From assembly GCA_964418425.1 (NCBI GenBank), contig CAYQLT010000002.1, positions 1 to 64,000 of the forward strand: a stretch of DNA of 64,000 bases, read 5' to 3'. Positions 33,895 to 41,347 of this stretch are shown piece after piece. Origin of the DNA: CAYQLT01 sp964418425. GTDB taxonomy: Bacteria; Bacillota; Limnochordia; Limnochordales; Geochordaceae. Made by a program: the position numbers and the translations under genes. A model generated the notes under the pieces. The model made no database searches and was not told where the DNA came from. It saw only the letters and a program-made list of their open reading frames with translations. Every line of letters starts with the position of its first letter. Positions within the stretch are counted from its first letter, which is position 1.

Positions 33895-34464
33895 TCACCC
33901 GTCGAGGCGGGTGTCCCGGGCCAAAAGCGCCTGCAACTCGCTCAGCTGCCGGGAGAGACTTTGAATTTCGGAACGGGCCGTCTCCAGGACGAATTGCAGG
34001 CGCCGCCGCTCTTCCTCCGAGGCGCCCTGCACCAGGGGCGCCGCCACCCGATAGACGTCCAGGGCAAAATCGATGCGCTCCTTGACGCGGCTTGCCGCCT
34101 GCTCGAGCACGGTGCGCCGGTCCTGCGCGCCATCCTGGGCCGCTTCCCGGTACCAGGGGGGCTCTTCACCCCACGGGAAGTCGACCCGCACGTAGATGTC
34201 GTCGTCCCGAAGGGCCATGAGATCGACGAAGGCGATGGGATTGAGAATGGTCTCGCCGTCCACCCGCGCCCGGAAGGGGATGCGCGGCCAGATGCGGGAA
34301 TCGGCCGACAGGTGCACGCCGACGGGCGCCTCATCCAGCCGGCGCACGTAGATGACCCGCTCGATGCGCCCGGCCAAAAAGCCGAAGAGAACCAGAAGCG
34401 GCCCCTCCGGCCGCAACATCATCGCCACGCGCCGCAGCACGTCGAGGCGTGTTTGACGGTCCAA
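33895..34464 (-). CDS. YpiB-like protein, diverged second copy
   Basis: About 189 residues. The core (LLVLFGFLAGRIERVIYV, then DDDIYVRVDFPWGEEPPWYREA) lines up by eye with the protein at 7535-8140 (LVFLQHLV, then GRLYVVFAFAGEMPPWYRAV), including the shared PPWYR. The C-terminal half is a helical, charged region that could form a coiled coil (RLQFVLETARSEIQSLSRQLSELQALL). No function known. The TTG at 34464 behind GGGAGG is preferred; frames to 34524 add low-quality sequence. Confidence 0.5.
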   Translation of the reverse strand: MDRQTRLDVLRRVAMMLRPEGPLLVLFGFLAGRIERVIYVRRLDEAPVGVHLSADSRIWPRIPFRARVDGETILNPIAFVDLMALRDDDIYVRVDFPWGEEPPWYREAAQDGAQDRRTVLEQAASRVKERIDFALDVYRVAAPLVQGASEEERRRLQFVLETARSEIQSLSRQLSELQALLARDTRLDG

Positions 34465-34661
34465 GAGCCCTCCCACCTCCCCTATTCTATCTCGCCGGGA
34501 TACCTTTCGCCCAGCCGCCCGCAACCCCTCGCCGCACGGGCCGAACCGCCCGCCCCCGCCCGCCCCGCGGGATCGGCCCCAAAGGAGAGTTGTCCCTTTT
34601 CGGGGTTCGCAGGCCGGTAGTAAGCTGGGCTCGAAAAGCCGGTTTGCAGGGGGGCATATCC

Positions 34662-36083
34662 GTGCAAGCCCAGCAGCGGTACCGAATCGAGCGGGATTCC
34701 ATGGGCGAGATGCAGGTTCCCGAGTCGGCGTATTATGGGGCCTCCACGCAGCGGGCCGTCCTCAACTTCCCCATCAGCTCCCTGCGCTTCGGTCGCCGGT
34801 TCATCCGAGCGCTGGGGCTCATCAAGCAGGCCGCAGCCGAAACCAACCGGGACCTCGGGCTGTTGGACCGCCGGGTGGCCGACGCCATCGCGCAGGCGGC
34901 CGCGGAGGTGGCGGAAGGGCGATTTGACGACCAGTTCGTGGTGGACATCTTCCAGACCGGCTCGGGAACCTCCACCAACATGAACGCCAACGAGGTGATC
35001 GCGACCCGGGCCGCCGAGCTGTTGGGAGCGCCGCGCGGCTCCAAGGCCGTTCACCCCAATGACCACGTCAACATGTGCCAGTCCAGCAACGACGTCATCC
35101 CCAGCGCGATCCACATCGCCGCCGTGGAGGGGATGGTGCGCGAGTTGCTTCCCGCCCTGCGGGAGCTGGAACGGGGGCTGGCCGCCAAGGCCGAGGCCTT
35201 CTGGCCCATCATCAAGATCGGCCGCACCCACCTTCAGGACGCCACCCCCATCCGCCTGGGGCAGGAGTTCTCCGGGTATGCCAGCATGGTGGCCCACGGC
35301 ATCCGGCGCATCGAGCAGTGCCTGGACGATCTGCGGGAGCTTGCTTTGGGTGGGACGGCGGTCGGGACAGGGATCAACGCCCACCCCGAGTTCGCACCCA
35401 GGGCCATTGCCCGCATCAACGCCCTGACGGGAGAATCGTTTCGGGAAGCCTCCAACCACTTCGAGGCCCAGGGGGCTCGGGATGCGGCCGTGGCCGCCAG
35501 CGGGGCACTGCGAACGGTGGCGGTGAGCCTGATGAAGATCGCCAACGACATCCGCTGGCTGGGCTCGGGTCCCCGCTGCGGCATCGGAGAACTTCGCCTT
35601 CCGGCCACCCAGCCGGGCTCCTCCATCATGCCCGGCAAGGTGAACCCCGTCATCGCCGAGTCGCTCATGATGATCGCCGCCCAGGTGATGGGCAACGACA
35701 CCACCATCCTCATCTGCGGGCAGCACGGCAACTTCGAGCTCAACGTGATGATGCCCGTCTTGGCCCACAACCTCCTGGAGTCCGTGGAACTTCTGGCGCG
35801 CGGCGCCCGTAACTTCCAGGAGAAACTGGTCGCCGGACTGGAGGCCGACCGGGAGCGGTGCGAAGGGCTGGTGGAGCACAGCCTGGCCATGGTGACGGCG
35901 CTTGCTCCTCGCATCGGCTACGACCGGGCCGCGCAGCTGGCCAAGAAGGCGTACGAGACCGGCAAGACCATCCGGGAGATGGCCCGGCAGGAAGGCGTGC
36001 TCCCCGAGGACGAACTGGAGCGCCTGCTGGATCCCGAAAGCCAGACCCGGCCCGGCCTGGACAGCGCTCCCGTCGGCGGCTAG
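34662..36083 (+). CDS. fumC: Fumarate hydratase class II
   Basis: 473 residues, cytoplasmic TCA-cycle enzyme converting fumarate and malate. RIERDSMGEMQVPESAYYGASTQRAV at the start, TGSGTSTNMNANEVI, HPNDHVNMCQSSNDVIPSAIHIAA, KIGRTHLQDATPI and the superfamily signature GSSIMPGKVNP at 319-329. GTG start after GGGGG. It is oxygen-stable and iron-sulfur free. It stands 63 bases before an ornithine-cyclodeaminase-type gene. Confidence 0.95.
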   Translation: MQAQQRYRIERDSMGEMQVPESAYYGASTQRAVLNFPISSLRFGRRFIRALGLIKQAAAETNRDLGLLDRRVADAIAQAAAEVAEGRFDDQFVVDIFQTGSGTSTNMNANEVIATRAAELLGAPRGSKAVHPNDHVNMCQSSNDVIPSAIHIAAVEGMVRELLPALRELERGLAAKAEAFWPIIKIGRTHLQDATPIRLGQEFSGYASMVAHGIRRIEQCLDDLRELALGGTAVGTGINAHPEFAPRAIARINALTGESFREASNHFEAQGARDAAVAASGALRTVAVSLMKIANDIRWLGSGPRCGIGELRLPATQPGSSIMPGKVNPVIAESLMMIAAQVMGNDTTILICGQHGNFELNVMMPVLAHNLLESVELLARGARNFQEKLVAGLEADRERCEGLVEHSLAMVTALAPRIGYDRAAQLAKKAYETGKTIREMARQEGVLPEDELERLLDPESQTRPGLDSAPVGG

Positions 36084-36146
36084 CCACCCGCTTCGCCAGC
36101 GGCAGGCGGCACGAAGGGCCGGCCCGGGCCGCGAGGAGGGACGCGG

Positions 36147-37118
36147 GTGTCGCAGCTTTGGTATCTTTCCCGTCGCGACGTGGAACGCCTGGCCCTCACG
36201 CCGGCCGAGCTGGTCGGCCTGATGGAGCAGGCCTTTCGGTTCAAGGCGGCGGGCCAGGTGGAGCTTCCTCCCAAGCCCGGCGTCTACCCACGGCCGCAGG
36301 CGTTCATCCATGCCATGCCCGCCTACGTGCGCCCCCTGGACGCCGCCGGGCTCAAGTGGGTCGCCGCCTATCCGGGTAATACCCGCCGGGGGCTTCCCCA
36401 CGTCACGGGCCTCATCGTCCTCAACGACACCGAAACGGGGGTGCCCGTGGCGGTCATGGACGCCACCTGGGTGACGGCCATGCGCACGGCTGCGGTCTCC
36501 GCCCTTTCGGCGCGCTTTCTGGGGCCCGACGGGGAGATCACCCTGGGCATCTACGGGCTCGGGGTACAGGCCCGTTCCCATCTGAAGGTGATGGCAGAGC
36601 TCCTGCCCGTCAAGCGGGTGGTGGCGTACGACGAGCGGGAGGAGCGGGTGCAGGCCTTCTTGCGAGACGCCCCGGGCCTGGCGGCTGATGTCCGGGCGGA
36701 GGCGGCCCGCAGCGCGGAGGCGATGGTGCGGGCCTCCAACGTCGTCGTCACGGCCGGCCCCATCGTCAAGTCGCCGCGCCCGGTGGTACGGGCCTCGTGG
36801 CTGGCGGAGGGGATATTGCTTTTGCCCGTGGACTTCGATGCATCCCTGGAGCCGGAAGTCTTCGGGCGTTTTGAGCGGCTGGTGGTGGACGACATCCCCC
36901 AGTTCGAGTACTATCGCAGCCTGGGGTATTTCCGGAGCGCGCCCGCCGCCGCACTGGAACTGGCGGACCTGGTGGAGGGCAGGCATGCGGGTCGCCGCTC
37001 GGCATCGGAGCGCCATATGGCGCTCAATCTGGGGTTGGCCATGGAGGACGTGGTGGTGGCGCAGGAGATCTACCGGCGGGCCCGAGCCCAGGGCATCGGA
37101 ACCCCGCTGCCGTTGTAG
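36147..37118 (+). CDS. Ornithine cyclodeaminase / mu-crystallin family protein
   Basis: 323 residues. Rossmann-type NAD(P) domain GIYGLGVQARSHLKVM near 136-150. The family N-terminal half reads LTPAELVGLMEQAFR, ELPPKPGVYP, LKWVAAYPGN and GLIVLNDTETGVPVAVMDATWVTAMRTAA. Members include ornithine cyclodeaminase, alanine dehydrogenase and imine reductases; the substrate cannot be chosen from sequence. It may share a transcript with fumC. Confidence 0.85.
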   Translation: MSQLWYLSRRDVERLALTPAELVGLMEQAFRFKAAGQVELPPKPGVYPRPQAFIHAMPAYVRPLDAAGLKWVAAYPGNTRRGLPHVTGLIVLNDTETGVPVAVMDATWVTAMRTAAVSALSARFLGPDGEITLGIYGLGVQARSHLKVMAELLPVKRVVAYDEREERVQAFLRDAPGLAADVRAEAARSAEAMVRASNVVVTAGPIVKSPRPVVRASWLAEGILLLPVDFDASLEPEVFGRFERLVVDDIPQFEYYRSLGYFRSAPAAALELADLVEGRHAGRRSASERHMALNLGLAMEDVVVAQEIYRRARAQGIGTPLPL

Positions 37119-37189
37119 CGGGCTGCCATTGTTGGCCCGGCCCGCCCGGCCCGGGTCGCCCCCCCGAGCCGCCCGGGGGCCGCCCCGGG

Positions 37190-38953
37190 TCAGTGGCCCA
37201 GCGCGCCGTCCGCGTAGACGACCCGACCGGCCACGATGGTCGCCAGTACCTGTGCCGACGCCAGGGCGTGCGCGCCGCCCAGCAGGATGTCCTCGGAAAG
37301 CAGCACCACGTCACCGGCCAGGCCGGGCGCCAGGCTTCCTCGGGCCGTCCCCTCCCCCACGGCCGCCGCCGGGCCCCAGGTGTACGCCTGCAGGGCTTCG
37401 TATACGGTGAGGGCCTGCTCGGGGTGCCAGGGTTCGGCTTCATCGGTACCCGCCATCAGGCCGGGCGGGGCGCATCGGGTGACCGCGACGTACATCCCCT
37501 TGAGAGGGTCGAGCACCTCCACCGGCGCGTCGGATCCGAACGCCAGGACCGCCCCCGAGTCGGCGATCCAGCGAAGCGGGAAGGCCCCGGCGGTGCGCCC
37601 CGCCCACAGCCGTTCGGCGCGCTCGCGATCGTACGGCGCGTGGATGGGCTGCACGGAGGCCACCACCCGTAGAGGCCCCAGGCGCGCCGCGTCCTGCGCC
37701 GCCAGGAGCTGCGCGTGCTCGATCCGCCACGGCCGCCACGGCGGCGGACAAATCCCGGAGAGTTCAAATCCCCGAAGCGTCTCCCTGCAGGCCCGGTCGC
37801 CGATGGCGTGGATGGCGACGCTGAACCCTGCCGTCTCAGCCTGCCGCACCAACTCCGCCACCGCCTGGCGGTCCATGAGGAGCATCCCCCGCTCCTCGTC
37901 GCACCCCGAGCCGGCGTACGGCTCCAGAAGAGCTGCCGTGGCCGACGTGAGGGAGCCGTCCGCAAAAGCCTTCAGGGGGCCCAGGCGCAGGAACTCGTCC
38001 CCGAACCCCTGGCGCAGGCCGAGCGCGGCCAGCTGTTCCAGCATCTGCGCCGGGGGCATGAACCACACCCGGATCCCAAGCCGCCCCCGCTCCCGCAGCA
38101 CCCCCAGCGCCCCCAGGCTCCGCGGCCCCTCGGGGACCTGCACCCCTACCAGACCCACCTTCCAAAGCTCCGGCAGGGCCTGCGCCACCACCTCCGCCAG
38201 ATCCGCCGGAGAAAGCTGCGGCATCGCTTCGACCAGGCGCCACATCTCCCGTTCGCGAAACAGACCGCTCCCCAAGCCTGCCAGCGGCTGCGCATGGTCG
38301 GATCCGGAGGCGACACCGGCCGGCGCCGGCGGGTTGCCAAGCCCTGCCGCCTGAATGGCTGCCCGGTTGGCCACAGCCGTGTGGAGGTCGCGCAGCAACA
38401 CCACCACCGGGCGCACGGGGGATACCCGGTCGAGCACGTCAATGGGAGGCGCGTCCCACCGCTCCAGGCAGTGCGCCTCCAGCCCCCCGGCCACCAGCCA
38501 GCCCGAGGGCCCCAGGCGGGAGGAGGCCTCCTTCAGGCGCCGCACCACCTCGTCGGCCGTCCGGCACTCCCGCAGACTCGGGCGAAGCCGAAAGAGGGCC
38601 CACTCGCAAAGGTGGATGTGGCTGTCCACAAAGCCGGGGACGGCCAGCGCACCCCGCCCGTCGAGGACGGCGGCGTCGCGAGGTGCCCGGCGCACCACCA
38701 CCTCCCGGGGCCCGACCGCCTCCACCACCCCCCGGCCGATCCAGATGGCCCCGTCCTCCACCACCGCATCGCCCCGGGCCCGGTCTCGCGCATCTCCTGG
38801 ACCCGCCGTCGGGCCCGGGCCGAGACCGGCCGCGCCGGCTCGCGCGCCGTCGCCCCCCGGCGGGGCCGGAAGGCCGGGAGGGACCGTCAGGAAGGCGGTG
38901 TGGAGCCGCACGTGATCCACAACCAGGTGCATTGCCCTTGTCGCTTCGGTCAT
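37190..38953 (-). CDS. YtcJ-type metal-dependent amidohydrolase
   Basis: About 587 residues. Metal-site motifs of the amidohydrolase superfamily: GFVDSHIHL (HxH), VAIHAIGDRA, RIEHAQLL, and FGSDAPVE. The C-terminal beta part reads GSLAPGLAGDVVLL. The N-terminus has an unusual Pro/Gly/Ala-rich insertion of about 40 residues between the first two strands. Substrate unknown; YtcJ relatives act on amides or imidazolone-like rings. Starts at 38953 or 38932 are both possible; the second has AAGGG close upstream. Confidence 0.82.
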   Translation of the reverse strand: MTEATRAMHLVVDHVRLHTAFLTVPPGLPAPPGGDGARAGAAGLGPGPTAGPGDARDRARGDAVVEDGAIWIGRGVVEAVGPREVVVRRAPRDAAVLDGRGALAVPGFVDSHIHLCEWALFRLRPSLRECRTADEVVRRLKEASSRLGPSGWLVAGGLEAHCLERWDAPPIDVLDRVSPVRPVVVLLRDLHTAVANRAAIQAAGLGNPPAPAGVASGSDHAQPLAGLGSGLFREREMWRLVEAMPQLSPADLAEVVAQALPELWKVGLVGVQVPEGPRSLGALGVLRERGRLGIRVWFMPPAQMLEQLAALGLRQGFGDEFLRLGPLKAFADGSLTSATAALLEPYAGSGCDEERGMLLMDRQAVAELVRQAETAGFSVAIHAIGDRACRETLRGFELSGICPPPWRPWRIEHAQLLAAQDAARLGPLRVVASVQPIHAPYDRERAERLWAGRTAGAFPLRWIADSGAVLAFGSDAPVEVLDPLKGMYVAVTRCAPPGLMAGTDEAEPWHPEQALTVYEALQAYTWGPAAAVGEGTARGSLAPGLAGDVVLLSEDILLGGAHALASAQVLATIVAGRVVYADGALGH

Positions 38954-39050
38954 CCTAAAGGCACATCCAAAACTCGGGCGCCGGGCGCCTCTAGCTTGAC
39001 CCCCGGGCCCCACCGCCAACCGAATCCGGCCGGCGGAGGAAGAGGCTGCG

Positions 39051-39428
39051 ATGCAACTGCCACCCACAAGCCGTTCACTTCTGGCCTGGTTCGACACCGA
39101 GGAGCCGGCCCGCCGGGCTGCCGCCGAGATGGTCCGCCTGGGCTTGTCCGAGGTTCGGGTGGATCGAATTCACCGGCTGCCCGGCCACGAGACCCGCCGT
39201 CCTGTTCAACCCCTCAGCGGCCGCATCCGGAGTTTGTCCACCCTCACCCTGGGGGTGGAGCCCCTCCGGGCGGACGAGGCGGCGGCACTGGCCGCAGACC
39301 CCGCGGCCAGCGGCCTTGTAGGTGGGCCGGGCACCCGTCGGGCACCCTTTTGCCTGACCGCCGTCGTGCCGGCCGCCCGCATGGCTGAGGTCGAGGCCCT
39401 CGTGCGCCGGTTCGGCGGCCAGCTTTGA
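39051..39428 (+). CDS. Small soluble protein, unknown
   Basis: 125 residues, not recognised. An N-terminal LLAWFDTEEPARRAAAEMVRLGLSEVRVDRI looks like a beta-alpha-beta unit and resembles, in pattern only, stress proteins with a YflT-like (17M) domain. A second similar unit is at the end (LTAVVPAARMAEVEALVRRFGG). No Cys. Start ATG after GGAGGAAGAGG. Isolated gene. Confidence 0.6.
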   Translation: MQLPPTSRSLLAWFDTEEPARRAAAEMVRLGLSEVRVDRIHRLPGHETRRPVQPLSGRIRSLSTLTLGVEPLRADEAAALAADPAASGLVGGPGTRRAPFCLTAVVPAARMAEVEALVRRFGGQL

Positions 39429-39548
39429 TGTGGAGTCGATGGGCGAAGCGGGACAGGCGAGAAAAGGGGAGGCGAGCGGCCGAAACCCCGGCCCCCGCCC
39501 CCTCCCGGCTACCGGAGAACACCGCCCAGCATGCGCAGGAGGCTTCGC

Positions 39549-39608
39549 CTACTTCTTCTTCTTGCCGGTATCCTTCTTGGCCTCCTTCTTGGCGTTGGAC
39601 TTCTTCAT
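39549..39608 (-). CDS. Lysine-rich 19-residue micro-ORF (candidate)
   Basis: A short frame reading MKKSNAKKEAKKDTGKKKK, ten Lys out of 19, all but one written AAG. It begins with ATG two bases after GAGG and further from GGGGAGG, so initiation is uncertain. Such a Lys-rich frame is unusual in this GC-rich genome. It might be a tiny nucleic-acid or ribosome-binding peptide, or chance. It lies divergent to selD. Confidence 0.3.
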   Translation of the reverse strand: MKKSNAKKEAKKDTGKKKK

Positions 39609-39749
39609 GGCCTCGTGCTCACCCACCTCCCCGCCCGAACTGGGCATTCGCCCACGGGCTCCCTTCGCCGCTGGATCGCCTTCTACCCCTCTTACTTCTG
39701 CGGTGTACGCTGGCCATCGACATTCTCCTCCTGGGCAGGGCGACCGATG

Positions 39750-39758
39750 TGGTAAAAT
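39750..39758 (+). promoter_or_regulatory. Extended -10 element upstream of selD
   Basis: TGGTAAAAT reads as an extended -10 (TGnTATAAT with one change). No -35 is evident. It would give a leader of about 28 bases before the selD GTG. It is the only AT-rich spot in the 184-base gap, which otherwise shows no gene. Confidence 0.45.
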
Positions 39759-39792
39759 CACCACGGTTTGTGCAGGAAGGGGGGCGTGCCGG

Positions 39793-40842
39793 GTGGAGGA
39801 GCCCATCGTTCGGCTCACGGCGCTCAGCTCCAAGGCCGGCTGAGCCTGCAAGACGGGTCCGGGCGACCTGTACCGGCTGCTCTCCCTGCTGCGCCTGCCC
39901 GAAAAGGCGCCGGAGGTGCTCATCGGCCTGCAGGAGGCCGATGACGCAGGCGTGCTGCGCCTTTCCGAGGAGCTGGCCCTGGTCCAAAGCGTCGATTACT
40001 TCAGCCCCATCGTCGACGACCCCTACGCGTTCGGCGCCATCGCGGCCGCCAACGCCTTGAGCGATCTGTATGCGATGGGGGCCCGGCCGTTGTCGGCCCT
40101 AAACGTGGCCGGCTTCCCGCCCACCGGGGTGCCCGACGAGGTGCTGGCGGCCATCATGCAGGGAGCCATCGACAAGGTGGAGCAGGCAGGGGCTCACGTC
40201 CTGGGAGGCCACACCGTCGAGGATCGGGAGCTGAAGTTCGGGCTGGCGGTGACAGGTCTGGTCCATCCCGGCCGTATCCTGGGGCGCTCAGGGGCCAGGC
40301 CCGGTGACCAGCTCATCCTCACCAAACCCGTCGGGGGCGGAGTGGTCTCCACCGCCATCAAACGGGGCAAGGCCTCCCGGCAAGACGTGGAGGAGCTCAT
40401 CCAGGTGATGACCGCCCTCAACGCGCTCACCGACGAGATGCATGGGTGCGAGGTTCACGCCTGCACCGACGTCACCGGTTTCGGGCTTTTGGGCCACGCC
40501 CTGGGTATGGCCCGATCGAGCCGGGTGGCCATCCGGCTGTACGCGAGCCGAGTGCCCCTGCTGAAGTCCGCGCGGCGGCTGGCCGAAGAGGGCCACATCC
40601 CCGGGGGAACCCGCCACAACCAGCAGTGGGCAGAGCCCGAGGCGACCTTTGACCCCTCGGTCTCCCCCGTTGAGCGAACCCTCCTGAGCGACGCCATGAC
40701 CTCCGGCGGCCTGCTCATCGCGGTACCCGCGGAGCGCACCGCCGAGCTGCTGGAGCGCCTGGCCCGCCGGCGGCCCCCCGCGGTGGCGCTGGTGGGCGAG
40801 GTGGCTTCCGGGCCCCCTGGGAAGGTGCAGGTGCTGCCGTAA
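39793..40842 (+). CDS. selD: Selenide, water dikinase SelD, selenocysteine-containing (in-frame UGA)
   Basis: SelD makes selenophosphate from selenide and ATP for selenocysteine and selenouridine synthesis. Reading through the TGA at 39841-39843 gives 349 residues. The N-terminus is then VRLTALSSKAG-U-ACK, with Sec at residue 17, the position of the catalytic Cys17 of E. coli SelD, and Lys at 20 as in E. coli. The rest matches the family (ADDAGVL, FSPIVDDPYAFGAIAAANALSDLYAMGA, GGHTVEDRELKFGL, CTDVTGFGLLGHALGMA, RHNQQW). A SECIS-like hairpin sits just after the UGA. GTG start with AAGGGGGG nine bases upstream. A default gene call would begin at 39916 and lose the active site. Confidence 0.9.
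39853..39871 (+). promoter_or_regulatory. Bacterial SECIS-like hairpin in selD
   Basis: ACGGGTC (39853-39859), loop CGGGC, GACCTGT (39865-39871) form a 7-bp stem including one G-U pair. The apical loop begins 16 bases after the UGA, within the spacing known for bacterial SECIS elements read by SelB. The loop contains the G residues expected at the tip. It would direct insertion of selenocysteine at residue 17. Confidence 0.7.
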
Positions 40843-40855
40843 GGGACGGCCTGCC

Positions 40856-41212
40856 TCAGGACCCGGGGTGGGAGCGGGCCTTTTCCAGCGCCGCATCGAT
40901 GCGGCGGGTCAGGGCTGCCTTGGGCTGCAGCCCCACAATGGACTCGACAGGCCGGCCTCCCTGGAAAAGCAGCAGGGTCGGGATGCTCATGATCCCGTAG
41001 CGCTGGGCCACCTCTGGGTTTTCGTCCACGTTGAGCTTTCCGACCTTGAGGCGCCCGGCGTACTCCTGCGCGATCTGCTCCACGATGGGGGCCAGGCGCA
41101 GGCAGGGCCCGCACCATTCGGCCCAAAAGTCCACCAAAACCGGCTCGGGGCTCTCCAGGACCTCCCGCTGCCAGTTGGCCTCGCTGAGCAGGTGCAGACG
41201 GTCCGATGCCAA
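40856..41212 (-). CDS. trxA: Thioredoxin
   Basis: 118 residues, cytoplasmic disulfide reductase. Active site WCGPC at 33-37 in VLVDFWAEWCGPC, cis-Pro in MSIPTLLLF, and the VDENPEVAQRYGI strand are standard. The TTG at 41212 has GGAGG ten bases upstream; the frame to 41266 is rejected. It is convergent with selD, 13 bases apart, and divergent from the PBP gene. Confidence 0.94.
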   Translation of the reverse strand: MASDRLHLLSEANWQREVLESPEPVLVDFWAEWCGPCLRLAPIVEQIAQEYAGRLKVGKLNVDENPEVAQRYGIMSIPTLLLFQGGRPVESIVGLQPKAALTRRIDAALEKARSHPGS

Positions 41213-41347
41213 AGCCCGACACCTCCGCGGCAGGTGACACGTATGGGTGGCGAGGCTGCAAGCCACGCCCGAGCCTCGCTCGGGGCGGGGGTATTCTACC
41301 CGGTGGCGACGAGGATGTCAAAGACGGACCGGGGAGGTTGCTCGGGC

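Noticed and set aside
34482..37016. 844-codon minus-strand frame
   Set aside because: Covers fumC and the cyclodeaminase-family gene, both strongly conserved on the plus strand.
39430..39843. 137-codon plus-strand frame ending at the TGA of selD
   Set aside because: Only its last 16 codons are real; they are the N-terminus of SelD read up to the selenocysteine UGA.
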